64,000 nucleotides of DNA from Mucilaginibacter sp. dw_454. GTDB taxonomy: Bacteria > Bacteroidota > Bacteroidia > Sphingobacteriales > Sphingobacteriaceae. The DNA is taken from the NCBI RefSeq assembly GCF_018449775.1, contig NZ_JAAVVB010000001.1, positions 1,508,098 to 1,572,097 of the forward strand. The letters run 5' to 3'. A program made the position numbers and the translations under genes. The notes beneath the pieces were generated by a model, which saw nothing but the letters and a program-made list of their open reading frames with translations, was not told the DNA's origin and searched no databases. Positions 16,489 through 25,614 of the stretch are shown here, piece by piece (within the stretch, counting starts at the first letter, position 1; every line of letters starts with the position of its first letter).

Positions 16489-17907
16489 TTAACGTTGCTC
16501 GTTATATACTTCGAACTCGGCTATTGAAGGTTGTTTTTCTGAACCCAATATTTTTATCCTAACCTTATTGGCCCAGATACGGGTAAAACGGTGTATCTTA
16601 ATATTATTGGTTTTGTTACCTTCTAAAATAGGTTTCCATGAACCGTCGGCGTAATACTCTAACAGATATTTGTTGATGTTTGACCTGTGTTCGGCAATAA
16701 CAATAGTATTCAGTGCGGTTTCGCGTTTAAAGCTTACCTCATACCATGGTTCTTTAACGCGTGGGTTAGACACCCATGAACTGCCAAAGTTATCGTCATT
16801 TGCAAAATCAGAGATCTCGCTATCATCGCTCCAGCTTGAGTTTGCCGGCATATTTTTGGCAAGGTTCGATGAAATGATAGGTGCTTCGTTATCAGGTAGC
16901 GCAGCCAAAGGGCCTTCGTTTCTCCAGATCTTACCAATCTCTTTTAACTCGGCAATGGCGTTGGCGTCAAACTGACCATCGCGGTTTGGCGCTACGTTCA
17001 GGATGAAGTTACAACGATCGCTATTTAATTTATTCAGATAATCATTAACCAGGCTGGCGGCAGTTTTAACAGGAGTGGTCGGGAAATCTGTTTTCCAGAA
17101 CCATGCGCTTTGAATAGGCAAGCAAGCTAAGGCAGGCATGGTGTTGCTGCCCGCTTCCATACGCTGACCCGCACCCATTTCGTAAGTTTTGATGTCTGTA
17201 TAGTATAAACCCAGTTTTGGATATTTTGCGCCGTTAAGGTCCATTAACAAACAATCAGGCTGTAGCTTTTTAACCAGGTTGTAAATATCTTCAAAAGGCA
17301 CATCGTCATAAGAAATTCTTGACCATGGTGCATCCCATCCGTCAATGATCAGAGCTTCTATCTTGCCATATTTGGTCAACAACTCGGTAATTTGCTGTTT
17401 AACCATTTCTATATGGCTCGGCTGGATCTGGTTAGGGCGCAGTTTGTGGTGTGTGTCTAATATAGAGTAATACAGCATCACCTTCAGGCCGTTCTTTCTG
17501 AAAGCGTCAACATATTCCTTTACCACATCGCGATGTAACGGACTATTCATCACGTTATAAGCGGTACTTTTGGTGTCCCAAATACAGAAACCGCTATGGT
17601 GTTTTGTGGTTAAACAACCGTAAGTCATGTTGGCAGATTTCGCCGCTTTTGCCCACTGGTCGCAATCTAATTTGGTTGGGTTAAAGTCCGACGGCGACGC
17701 CTCCGGATCAGGCCAATCGGCATCCTCATAGGTAGGTATGTTAAAATGGATAAACATGCCGAAACGCAGATCAATAAATTGCTGCTGTAGTTTCTTTAAA
17801 TGTTCGCTTTTAGTATTTACTTCGGCTACACCGCCATTTTGAGCAAATGTTGTCGAAAAACTTATTAAAAACAGAGCCAGTACTAATGATAGTTTTTTTG
17901 ATATCAT
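16489..17907 (-). CDS. Secreted alpha-L-fucosidase (GH29) with C-terminal F5/8C-type domain
   Basis: A 472-residue protein with a signal peptide ending TTFA before Q. The GH29 barrel starts with RFGMFIHFNIPTY and contains LTTKHHSGFCIWDTK, both family hallmarks. The nucleophile Asp lies in IEALIIDGWD, and CNFILNVAPNRDG ends the barrel as in other GH29 enzymes. Residues ~340-472 form a discoidin/CBM32-like beta-sandwich (EPWYEVSFKRETALNTIVI ... NKVRIKILG). It removes terminal fucose from glycans, probably in the periplasm. It is monocistronic, with no susCD pair nearby. Confidence 0.9.
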   Translation of the reverse strand: MISKKLSLVLALFLISFSTTFAQNGGVAEVNTKSEHLKKLQQQFIDLRFGMFIHFNIPTYEDADWPDPEASPSDFNPTKLDCDQWAKAAKSANMTYGCLTTKHHSGFCIWDTKSTAYNVMNSPLHRDVVKEYVDAFRKNGLKVMLYYSILDTHHKLRPNQIQPSHIEMVKQQITELLTKYGKIEALIIDGWDAPWSRISYDDVPFEDIYNLVKKLQPDCLLMDLNGAKYPKLGLYYTDIKTYEMGAGQRMEAGSNTMPALACLPIQSAWFWKTDFPTTPVKTAASLVNDYLNKLNSDRCNFILNVAPNRDGQFDANAIAELKEIGKIWRNEGPLAALPDNEAPIISSNLAKNMPANSSWSDDSEISDFANDDNFGSSWVSNPRVKEPWYEVSFKRETALNTIVIAEHRSNINKYLLEYYADGSWKPILEGNKTNNIKIHRFTRIWANKVRIKILGSEKQPSIAEFEVYNEQR

Positions 17908-18197
17908 AAATTTAATATAAATGCTTGTGCTTTGATTAAAAGACGGTTAGCTAACGGTTAGCTATACATTGGTTAATTATCAAAGAAAGCAGATTGCCGC
18001 CTTATAATATTTTATGTTATTGTCTAAATTATAAATGATTTTGGCATTAATTATTTAATAATTGAAATTCAGATAGAATAAATCAGTTAATCCAATAATA
18101 TATTGGCGTAAAATACATCAGCATTAAATACCAGGGTATTTCTTCCCTATTTATCTGTTTTGATCCCTACATTTGGTTATTCTATAATTCAATATCT

Positions 18198-19118
18198 ATG
18201 TATAAACTAAAACTAACAGCCACCCTTGGCCTGCTTTTATTAATTACTGTAATTACTGCCAATGCGCAGGATCATAGTTTCGACCCACCGTGGAATACCC
18301 CACCCGATAGTAAATTGCAATTTACTGTTCAAGGCATTGATAATGTGCCTGATCTTTATGGAGATATTAATGACCCGCAACTGGTAATTTTCTTTGCCGG
18401 TAACCAGTTTATGGCAGTCGACCAATTGTTGGCTGCTTTTAAAGCTAAATATCCGCAGTATCAGCGCGTATTTGCCGAAACCTTGCCGCCGGGCATCCTG
18501 GCCAAACAAATTGAGGTAGGTAGCGTTGCTATCGGCAATATGCGCATCACTTTAAAACCGGATATTTATACTGCAGGTAAAAGTGCAATAGAAAAAACAC
18601 CGGATATGTTTAGCCGCACCGAGCCTTATGCCAGTAATAAACTGGCCATCATGGTAAAAAAAGATAATCCCAAACAAATAAAAGGTTTGGCCGATCTGGG
18701 TAAAAAAGACGTTCGCGTAAGCATGCCTAACTTACAAACCGAAGGCATCGGCGCACAAATCATGGAGGCTTACAATAAGGCGGGCGGCAAGCAATTGCAG
18801 GATGCTATTATGGAAGACAAAGTAAAAGATGGCAGCACTTATCTAACCAAAATACACCACCGCGAAACGCCGATGCGCATTTTATACGACAACAGCGACG
18901 CAGGCCCTGTTTGGTATACCGAGGTTTATTATCAGCAGATGATTGGCCACCCTATTGATTTGGTTGAGATACCGGCCAGCGACAATGTTATCGCCAATTA
19001 CGTAGCGGCCTCATTAAAAACTGCGCCGCACCAGCAAGCCGCCAAAGATTTTCTTGATTTTATGATCAGCCCCGAGGCTAAAGCTGTGTATAAAAAATTC
19101 GGGTTTATAGTTAAATAA
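18198..19118 (+). CDS. Orphan periplasmic substrate-binding protein (ModA/PstS-like)
   Basis: A 306-residue protein with a signal peptide ending ITANA before Q. The two-lobe type II binding fold is suggested by VIFFAGNQFMAVDQLLAAFKAKYP at the start, KLAIMVKKDNPKQIKGLADL in the middle and AKDFLDFMISPEAKAVYKKFGF at the end. The last is the typical C-terminus of molybdate/oxyanion-binding proteins. No ABC permease or ATPase adjoins it. A PAP2 phosphatase follows after 4 bases, so the two are cotranscribed. The ligand is unknown, and an oxyanion such as phosphate or molybdate is the first guess. Confidence 0.8.
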   Translation: MYKLKLTATLGLLLLITVITANAQDHSFDPPWNTPPDSKLQFTVQGIDNVPDLYGDINDPQLVIFFAGNQFMAVDQLLAAFKAKYPQYQRVFAETLPPGILAKQIEVGSVAIGNMRITLKPDIYTAGKSAIEKTPDMFSRTEPYASNKLAIMVKKDNPKQIKGLADLGKKDVRVSMPNLQTEGIGAQIMEAYNKAGGKQLQDAIMEDKVKDGSTYLTKIHHRETPMRILYDNSDAGPVWYTEVYYQQMIGHPIDLVEIPASDNVIANYVAASLKTAPHQQAAKDFLDFMISPEAKAVYKKFGFIVK

Positions 19119-19122
19119 AATT

Positions 19123-19719
19123 ATGCCGATACGGGTCATCCAATCATTTATTGTTACGTTGTTACTGCTGGCAAGCACTAGTGCCTGTTTTGCGCAATGG
19201 ATCCAAAAAACGGATGATGATATCATGATTGATATCCAAAACCAGCGCACGCCCGAAAAAACAGGTATCTTCTTGTTCCTATCAAACACTTATAGATATG
19301 GCGATATTGGCGTACCTGCCGGACTACTGGTTGCAGGTACCATTAACAACGACAAAGGCATGCGAGAAAATGCAGCATTCGTAGCCAGCAGCACGGCGCT
19401 TTCGTACGGTGTAATGCTTTTGCTCAAGCATATTGTAAAGCGCCCGCGGCCCTTTATTCAAAACATCAATATCGTACCGGTGTACCGTGCGGGTAGTACT
19501 TCGTTTCCTTCGGGGCATGCGTCTACTACTATAGCTACGGCTACGGCATTATCCATGGCTTACCCTAAATGGTATGTTATTGCGCCGGCGTTTTTGTGGG
19601 CCGGTTCTGTTAGTTATTCACGGATGTATTTGGGGGTGCACTACCCTAGTGATGTTGCCGCCGGGGCGGCTTTTGGCGTAGGTTCGGCTTTGTCTATGTC
19701 GTTCTTGAAAGCTAAATAG
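19123..19719 (+). CDS. PAP2 superfamily phosphatase
   Basis: A 198-residue membrane-associated acid phosphatase with the three catalytic motifs in order: KHIVKRPRP (KX6RP), PSGHAS, and SRMYLGVHYPSD (SRX5HX3D). A signal peptide or first helix covers the N-terminus (ACFA before Q). Family members release phosphate from lipid phosphates, undecaprenyl pyrophosphate or phosphatidic acid on the periplasmic side. Coupling to the binding-protein gene 4 bases upstream suggests that phosphate it releases may be captured, but this is inference. Confidence 0.9.
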   Translation: MPIRVIQSFIVTLLLLASTSACFAQWIQKTDDDIMIDIQNQRTPEKTGIFLFLSNTYRYGDIGVPAGLLVAGTINNDKGMRENAAFVASSTALSYGVMLLLKHIVKRPRPFIQNINIVPVYRAGSTSFPSGHASTTIATATALSMAYPKWYVIAPAFLWAGSVSYSRMYLGVHYPSDVAAGAAFGVGSALSMSFLKAK

Positions 19720-19826
19720 ACATTATAAAGTTGAATGTAAAAATGTCAACATCAAATTGTCAGAAAAACCGGCAGTATTACCACAACGTTATATATTGTA
19801 ATAAATTAGCCTTATATTAACTATAT

Positions 19827-22193
19827 ATGTTTACCCAGTACACCGATAAACCTTTCAGTCTCGAGCTTTCTTTCTATAAAGTTGTTGAAGGCTTGAAGCA
19901 AGCTGTAATTACCGATAAGGGTTACAAGGCAGAGCGCGCAAAGGAATTACTGGCTCGTATAGAAAAACATCCTGAATTAGATAAAGGCATCACCAGCATA
20001 CAACAAATTACGCATAATGCAGATTTGATCGCCGATCTGCTGTCAGACCTCTTCCCCCAGGCTTTAGCTAATAATGAAATTAAAGCAGTAAGCATTCCGT
20101 ATATGGGGCTGAGCTTTAATCAAACGGCTCGCTTTAAAAAGATATTAGCCGATGCTGGAGCCGAATTTCAATTTGCTATTCGCGATTTTGACGACACACA
20201 TCTCTATATATTAAGCTGCTGCATTATTCTTAACCGGCTTTACGGCACTAAGCTTGATTTTACCCGACCGATGTTTTACGACATCCCAACGGCCGATGGT
20301 GTGATGCGCCATTACCGCATTTTGTATAACGGCGATTTTTTAGAAGTTTTAACTACAGACAAAGCACCGAAATTATCTAAGGCAGACATTGATGAATTAA
20401 TGGACAATTATGATAATGTAGACCTTTGGAAAGAGAAATTTCCGGTGAACAGCTACGTTGTCAAAGGTTTTGGATTGATGACGTTGATTGATGTTACTGT
20501 TGAAAATGCGTTATCTACCTTAAAAAGCAATTTACTGGGCAGTTATACAAGTCCGGATATCAAAGAAAATCTGATTACCGTTTTCAGGTCGATGTATGGT
20601 ATTGCTGATATGCGCATGGGTTTTACGCTATATGATACTAACGAGGGCAAGTTTGTTAATTCACGATTCGGACCAGGGATTCACAGCTTTTTGGTGCCTT
20701 ACCAGGAAGCTCATGACGGAGAGCGCTTGCTTTGCGGCGAATCCTACGAATGCATTGTTAAAGATCATACCTACTTCGCGGTTAGTGATGTGTCTAAGTA
20801 TATTAAACAGGAGCGCGGCAACTCGCTGGGCGAGCATTTAAAAAAGCAAGGCATCAACAGCTTTATATTGGCTCCTGTAGTTAAAGACAATGTTTTGTTG
20901 GGCATCATAGAGCTGGTGTCGCCACGGATACGTGAGTTGAATAGTGTAACCGCCAATAAATTGGATATAGTAATGCCGTTTTTGGTTGATACTATAGACC
21001 GGAAGATGCATGAATTGCAGGATAGGGTTCGGTCCGTTATTCAGCAACATTATACTACCCTGCATCCCAGCGTTTACTGGAAATTCAGACGTGAGGCGCA
21101 AAACTTTCTTGAATGTGCCGGCAAGGGTTTAACCTATCAACTTAAAGAAATAAAGTTTAAAGAGGTGTTTCCGTTGTATGGGCAAGTAGATATCAGCGAG
21201 TCATCGGCCACCCGTAATTTGAGTGTTTGTAATGATTTAACCAATCAGTTAAACGAGCTGATATCGATACTGACATCATTGGCCAAAGCTGATAAAAAGC
21301 CGGTGAAAAATGAGAAGCTGGACGATCTGAAAAACTTTGTTATCGATTTAAAAACCAATTTCAGGGCAGATACAGAGCAGTTTATACAACATTATATTGA
21401 AGAGAATATCCACCCTATATTAAAAGAGATTAAGGGCACGCCAAAACTCAAGAGCAAGATTGAGAAGTATTTTAGCCAGACAGACACTTTTACCGGCGAC
21501 TATCATAATTATCGTCGCAACTACGATAAAACCTTGTCGTTGATCAACCAAAAACTGGCCACTATTATTGATATGCGCCAGGCAGAGATCCAGGAGTTTT
21601 ACCCCCATTACTATGAACGCTTTAAAACTGATGGGGTTGAGCATAATATCTATATCGGCCAAACCATAGCTCCAAGCAGGCCTTTTACGCCGAGTGATTT
21701 GCACCGCCTTCGTTTATGGCAATTACGGGTAATAGCCGAAATGGAAGTTGAGCAGTATAATTTAAAAAGCATGCTGCCTTACCAATTGGGTGTAACGTCA
21801 CTGATCCTGGTATTCAGCACGCCGCTTGCTATCCGGTTCAGGATGCATGAAAAACATTTTGATGTAGATGGTGCCTACAATATCCGTTACGAGGTAATTA
21901 AAAAGCGTATTGATAAAGCCATGATCAAAGGCACTCGCGAACGTATTACCAAACAGGGTAAAATAACTATAGTATACGCTAAAGCTGAAGAACGAAAGGA
22001 ATACGAACACTACATCTCCATACTGCAAAATGCAGGCGTTTTAAATGATGACGTAGAGCATTTTGAGGTAGAAGAGTTGCAAGGCGTAGCCGGATTGAAA
22101 GCACTGCGTGTAGGTTTGATCCATACACGAGACATTCAAAAAGACCATACAATAGACTACAGCAAACTATACAAGCATTTGCCTAAAACCTAA
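19827..22193 (+). CDS. Large GAF-domain protein of unknown function
   Basis: A 788-residue cytoplasmic protein without signal peptide or membrane helices. Residues ~245-400 look like a GAF sensor domain (ENLITVFRSMYGIADMRMGF ... SFILAPVVKDNVLLGIIEL). The N-terminal ~220 residues and the largely helical C-terminal ~390 match nothing I recognise. The C-terminal half includes KDNVL-linked helices and an RYEVIKKRIDKAMIKGT segment. I recall full-length relatives only as hypothetical proteins in Bacteroidota. It converges on the Omp85-like gene with an 11-base overlap of the two 3' ends. No DNA-binding, kinase or cyclase motif is evident. Confidence 0.75.
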   Translation: MFTQYTDKPFSLELSFYKVVEGLKQAVITDKGYKAERAKELLARIEKHPELDKGITSIQQITHNADLIADLLSDLFPQALANNEIKAVSIPYMGLSFNQTARFKKILADAGAEFQFAIRDFDDTHLYILSCCIILNRLYGTKLDFTRPMFYDIPTADGVMRHYRILYNGDFLEVLTTDKAPKLSKADIDELMDNYDNVDLWKEKFPVNSYVVKGFGLMTLIDVTVENALSTLKSNLLGSYTSPDIKENLITVFRSMYGIADMRMGFTLYDTNEGKFVNSRFGPGIHSFLVPYQEAHDGERLLCGESYECIVKDHTYFAVSDVSKYIKQERGNSLGEHLKKQGINSFILAPVVKDNVLLGIIELVSPRIRELNSVTANKLDIVMPFLVDTIDRKMHELQDRVRSVIQQHYTTLHPSVYWKFRREAQNFLECAGKGLTYQLKEIKFKEVFPLYGQVDISESSATRNLSVCNDLTNQLNELISILTSLAKADKKPVKNEKLDDLKNFVIDLKTNFRADTEQFIQHYIEENIHPILKEIKGTPKLKSKIEKYFSQTDTFTGDYHNYRRNYDKTLSLINQKLATIIDMRQAEIQEFYPHYYERFKTDGVEHNIYIGQTIAPSRPFTPSDLHRLRLWQLRVIAEMEVEQYNLKSMLPYQLGVTSLILVFSTPLAIRFRMHEKHFDVDGAYNIRYEVIKKRIDKAMIKGTRERITKQGKITIVYAKAEERKEYEHYISILQNAGVLNDDVEHFEVEELQGVAGLKALRVGLIHTRDIQKDHTIDYSKLYKHLPKT

Positions 22194-24747
22194 AACCGGC
22201 AGAAATGTAAGGGTATACCCCTTCGTTAGAGAAACCTACCACACCCTGTATCGAGATTAATTGCGCGGGCTGAAAATAAAAACCGCCACCTGCGCCGTTG
22301 TGCCAGATATTGGATATTTCGCCCGGTGTCCATACCCTACCCACATCGTCAAAACCAATCAGTCCGAGTGTACCGGGTAAAAGATATGATGCAAAGTCTG
22401 CCAGTTTCAAACGTACCTCGAAGTTATTAAACAGCATCGTCTTGCCGGTAAAGCGCCAGGTGTAAAAACCACGCAAATTATCGCTACCACCTAATTTTAA
22501 TTGCTGATAAAAGGCCGCGTTGCCCAAAGTAGTGCCGCCACCAACCCTATCCCCAAATACCAGTACAGAGTCACGTCCGGGGTTAAGCAAAAAGCTAAAC
22601 TCTGATTGCACCTGCCCGTAATCGCTCGCATTGGGGTTAAGCGCCTTCATGGCAGTAAAATTGGTGTTCCAGTAAACACCGCGGTGCGGGGTGATGCTGC
22701 CTTTGTCGCGGGTGTCAAAGCTAAAACCAGCTACCAGGCCGGCATTACCCTGGCCTGCAAAAACGTTTTCTGCCGGATGTACAGCGCCGTAATCACTCAA
22801 ATAACGGCCATTGTTATCGCCGTTATCGCCATTATAATATTGACCGGCTACGCCTGCGGTTACAGTCCAATCGTCATACTTATGCTTTAACCTAACGTCG
22901 GCATTTAAATAGTTGTAAACATTCCGATAGTATTCTATGCGTTTATCGCCCGCATCTATAAACTGGGTATTATTGCCAACTCCAAAGAAATAGCTGTTAT
23001 AATTAGGCCCTTTGCTCAGCACATTAATTATCAGGTCGTTTTTTTGTATAACCTGTTTAAAATCGCCGGTATAGTTTAGCGCCAACGAGCTTACTCCAAA
23101 GCCATAGCTAATTTTCAGTGTCTGCCGAAACGCATAAGGCTCTTTACCAAACCCTTGTTTTTCATAAACCAAATTGGCAATTAGTACCACCCCATAATCC
23201 TTACTATAGCTAATTAGTGGCAAAGGCTCTAAAAAATTGTATTTATAACCCAGGCGATGAAAATTAGTCACTGAAGTATCGCCAGAAATATTGATACGTG
23301 CCTGGCCCTTAGGCAAATCTGTTTTTATTTTAGGGACATCATAGATATAGCGGTTACCTTTTCCTTTGATGTCTTTATCGGCAACAAACTCATCCTTCTT
23401 ATCATCGCCAATCATCCTGACGGTTATGGGCGAATGCGCTGCACCATGAATATTAAACACATCAGGGCCACCCATGCCATACAGCCTGATCTCTTTAGTT
23501 ACACTTGGGTCAAAAGTGCGTTCATAAATAGTCTGTTCTTCTTTACCCGTTTTTTTGATCTTATTGACCTTAACGGCTACCTGCCCGCCCGGTAAGTTGG
23601 TAATGCTAAAGTTTTCATGCTTTTCTGAAGTGCTTATCGATACTGTGCCTGACAAGAAACGATAGTATTTTAAACCTTGCTCCATCAACACATTTCTACG
23701 TGCAATTAGCTTACGTTTAATCACCTGGCCGCTCTCGCGATACATAACCGGAGGCATTTGGCGCATGGCTTTATCAATCAAATCGTCTGTTAAAGTTTTC
23801 TGCACATAAGCTATCTGTTCTTCCCAATCCTGCTGATTAAGCCCATTTAAAAAGTAACGATCGAAGTTACGCGCATTCAGATTCCAGCGATTAATAGAGC
23901 GAATACGCTCATGATAGTCCTGAAATTTAGCCATCAGCAAATATCTTGAAACCACCCAGGGCAGTAATCCTGTTGAATAATAATAAACCTGATCTCTATC
24001 GCGCGGCACAGGCTTGTAAACAATGCCGGTGTCGGTTTTATCGCGTTGCCAGCGCCATTGGTCTTCGTGCCTGTCCCAATCGCCCAGCAACATATCTAAC
24101 AATCTGGCACGCAGCACCAGTTTTTGGTCTACCCTATTATCATTATCATCTTGTAATTTATCTTGCGCCTTGTCGGTGTTATCTGTTTTACTGGCATCCA
24201 ACGGCTCGCGCTCTTCAAATAAAAACACCTGGTTTGCATAGTCTTTCCGATACTTACCCAGCGCAGGGTCATCAGGCACATAAACAATCTGGGGATGAGC
24301 GTGCGGTACACCCAAAGCTTCGGCAAGTGCGGGCACCGTTAGCGAGCCAAAAGGATGCTCGGCCGTGATCTGATCCTGCACAATGTCTTTGGCTATGGTT
24401 TCTCGCAGCGTTTTCGGCAATACACGGGCAGGAAATTTTTGCACCGTGCGCAATACCCACTCCTGCCCGCTTGAATCTTGCAGACGCAGTGATTTGGTTT
24501 GCATACCACCACCGGGCTGTAAGATCTTCAATCCGCCTTTTTCTTTTTCAAGGCGGAAAATTTTCATGGTGACCGGTGTGGCCCAAAGCTGGCGGTAATT
24601 ATCGCCCAATAAAAATTTATGGGTCTTGGTTACCTTGGCGTAATCAGGATCGACAGCAATGGTTATACTATCTGTTCTTTTTTGTGCGAAAGATTGCAAT
24701 GATAATGCGGTAATGAAAATAGCAATAAAGTATCTGTACAGGCGCAT
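22183..24747 (-). CDS. Kinase-like domain fused to an Omp85/BamA-type outer-membrane barrel
   Basis: An 854-residue exported protein (signal peptide ending LQSFA before Q). Residues ~85-330 contain MLLGDWDRHEDQW (222-231 core), which resembles the catalytic loop of HipA/FAM20/CotH kinases (G-x-x-DRH-x-x-x). VPRDRDQVYY (~247-256) follows where those families place the metal-binding Asp. Residues ~400-500 are a small beta-rich part, and ~500-854 a surface-antigen (D15) barrel ending FSNEGVYPYISAGFRF with a C-terminal Phe. The barrel call is firm and the kinase call is inference from motif shape. It is last in a tight operon, 3 bases after the YjiK-like gene. Confidence 0.8.
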   Translation of the reverse strand: MRLYRYFIAIFITALSLQSFAQKRTDSITIAVDPDYAKVTKTHKFLLGDNYRQLWATPVTMKIFRLEKEKGGLKILQPGGGMQTKSLRLQDSSGQEWVLRTVQKFPARVLPKTLRETIAKDIVQDQITAEHPFGSLTVPALAEALGVPHAHPQIVYVPDDPALGKYRKDYANQVFLFEEREPLDASKTDNTDKAQDKLQDDNDNRVDQKLVLRARLLDMLLGDWDRHEDQWRWQRDKTDTGIVYKPVPRDRDQVYYYSTGLLPWVVSRYLLMAKFQDYHERIRSINRWNLNARNFDRYFLNGLNQQDWEEQIAYVQKTLTDDLIDKAMRQMPPVMYRESGQVIKRKLIARRNVLMEQGLKYYRFLSGTVSISTSEKHENFSITNLPGGQVAVKVNKIKKTGKEEQTIYERTFDPSVTKEIRLYGMGGPDVFNIHGAAHSPITVRMIGDDKKDEFVADKDIKGKGNRYIYDVPKIKTDLPKGQARINISGDTSVTNFHRLGYKYNFLEPLPLISYSKDYGVVLIANLVYEKQGFGKEPYAFRQTLKISYGFGVSSLALNYTGDFKQVIQKNDLIINVLSKGPNYNSYFFGVGNNTQFIDAGDKRIEYYRNVYNYLNADVRLKHKYDDWTVTAGVAGQYYNGDNGDNNGRYLSDYGAVHPAENVFAGQGNAGLVAGFSFDTRDKGSITPHRGVYWNTNFTAMKALNPNASDYGQVQSEFSFLLNPGRDSVLVFGDRVGGGTTLGNAAFYQQLKLGGSDNLRGFYTWRFTGKTMLFNNFEVRLKLADFASYLLPGTLGLIGFDDVGRVWTPGEISNIWHNGAGGGFYFQPAQLISIQGVVGFSNEGVYPYISAGFRF

Positions 24748-24750
24748 AGG

Positions 24751-25614
24751 CTATTTTTTGTAGTTAAATTTATAGATAGTCCCCGCCGCAGTCTTACTTC
24801 CCTCATTACTAATATAAAGATTATTCTGGTTATCAAAGGCGATGCCTTCGGGCTGTATAAACAGCGCCGGATCTATCGGGTAAACATTTTTCACTTTGAA
24901 ATTTGCATCTGTCACCACAATTATTTTATTAACCGATGACACAATATACCACTCATTGGTATTTTGATTTTTAGCGAAAGCCGATGGATGAAAAGCGATC
25001 TTACTGCCATCTAATTTAGCCTCGATATCTTTCACGCTGACAACAAATTGTCCCGATTGCTTGACAGAACCATCATGAGCTACCCTAAATATGTAACCGG
25101 TATTGGTTTTCCTGGTGTTATCTACATTGCAATGCTTACAAAGCACATAGAGCTGATTTGATCTTTCGTCTGCAAATAAACCTTCATACTCGCCTGTTGG
25201 CAGTATATCGTTTAATTTTTGCACAGCTAATATTTCTGCGCTGCGCACCTGGTTAAACGGAAACACAAATAGCACGCCATCACTGCGCAGCATAACAACC
25301 TGGTCATTCAAAATAGCGATATCCTCAAAATCGCCTGGCTTGCCAAACCTGGAGTGAGCAGGCTTTTTATCGCCCAATTTGAAGTAGTACACTTTGCCTT
25401 CTTCGTCCTGCTCAGCATAAATAGAATCGGGTTTGCCGTGACGAAAGGCAATTCCAGAGATCTCCGTCAAATTATCGGTCATGAAATATTTAACGGGATT
25501 GTTCAAGTCATACCCAGGCGGACTAGTAAAAGTCCTTTTATCAATACAGGACAAGGCCACAAACACTGTTAACAATACCGATAATATCAGAATGATCCCG
25601 CGTGTGTTTTTCAT
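24751..25614 (-). CDS. SdiA-regulated (YjiK-like) lipoprotein
   Basis: A 287-residue lipoprotein: the lipobox VALSC places the acylated Cys at residue 23. The mature part is a propeller of the SdiA-regulated/YjiK type, shown by DNLTEISGIAF near the start, FEDIAILNDQVVMLRSDG in the middle, GEYEGLFADERSNQLYVLCK, and QPEGIAFDNQNNLYISNEG at the end. Family function is not established. Its start overlaps the ppk1 stop by 4 bases and its stop lies 3 bases before the kinase-barrel gene, so it belongs to a four-gene coupled unit. Confidence 0.85.
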   Translation of the reverse strand: MKNTRGIILILSVLLTVFVALSCIDKRTFTSPPGYDLNNPVKYFMTDNLTEISGIAFRHGKPDSIYAEQDEEGKVYYFKLGDKKPAHSRFGKPGDFEDIAILNDQVVMLRSDGVLFVFPFNQVRSAEILAVQKLNDILPTGEYEGLFADERSNQLYVLCKHCNVDNTRKTNTGYIFRVAHDGSVKQSGQFVVSVKDIEAKLDGSKIAFHPSAFAKNQNTNEWYIVSSVNKIIVVTDANFKVKNVYPIDPALFIQPEGIAFDNQNNLYISNEGSKTAAGTIYKFNYKK

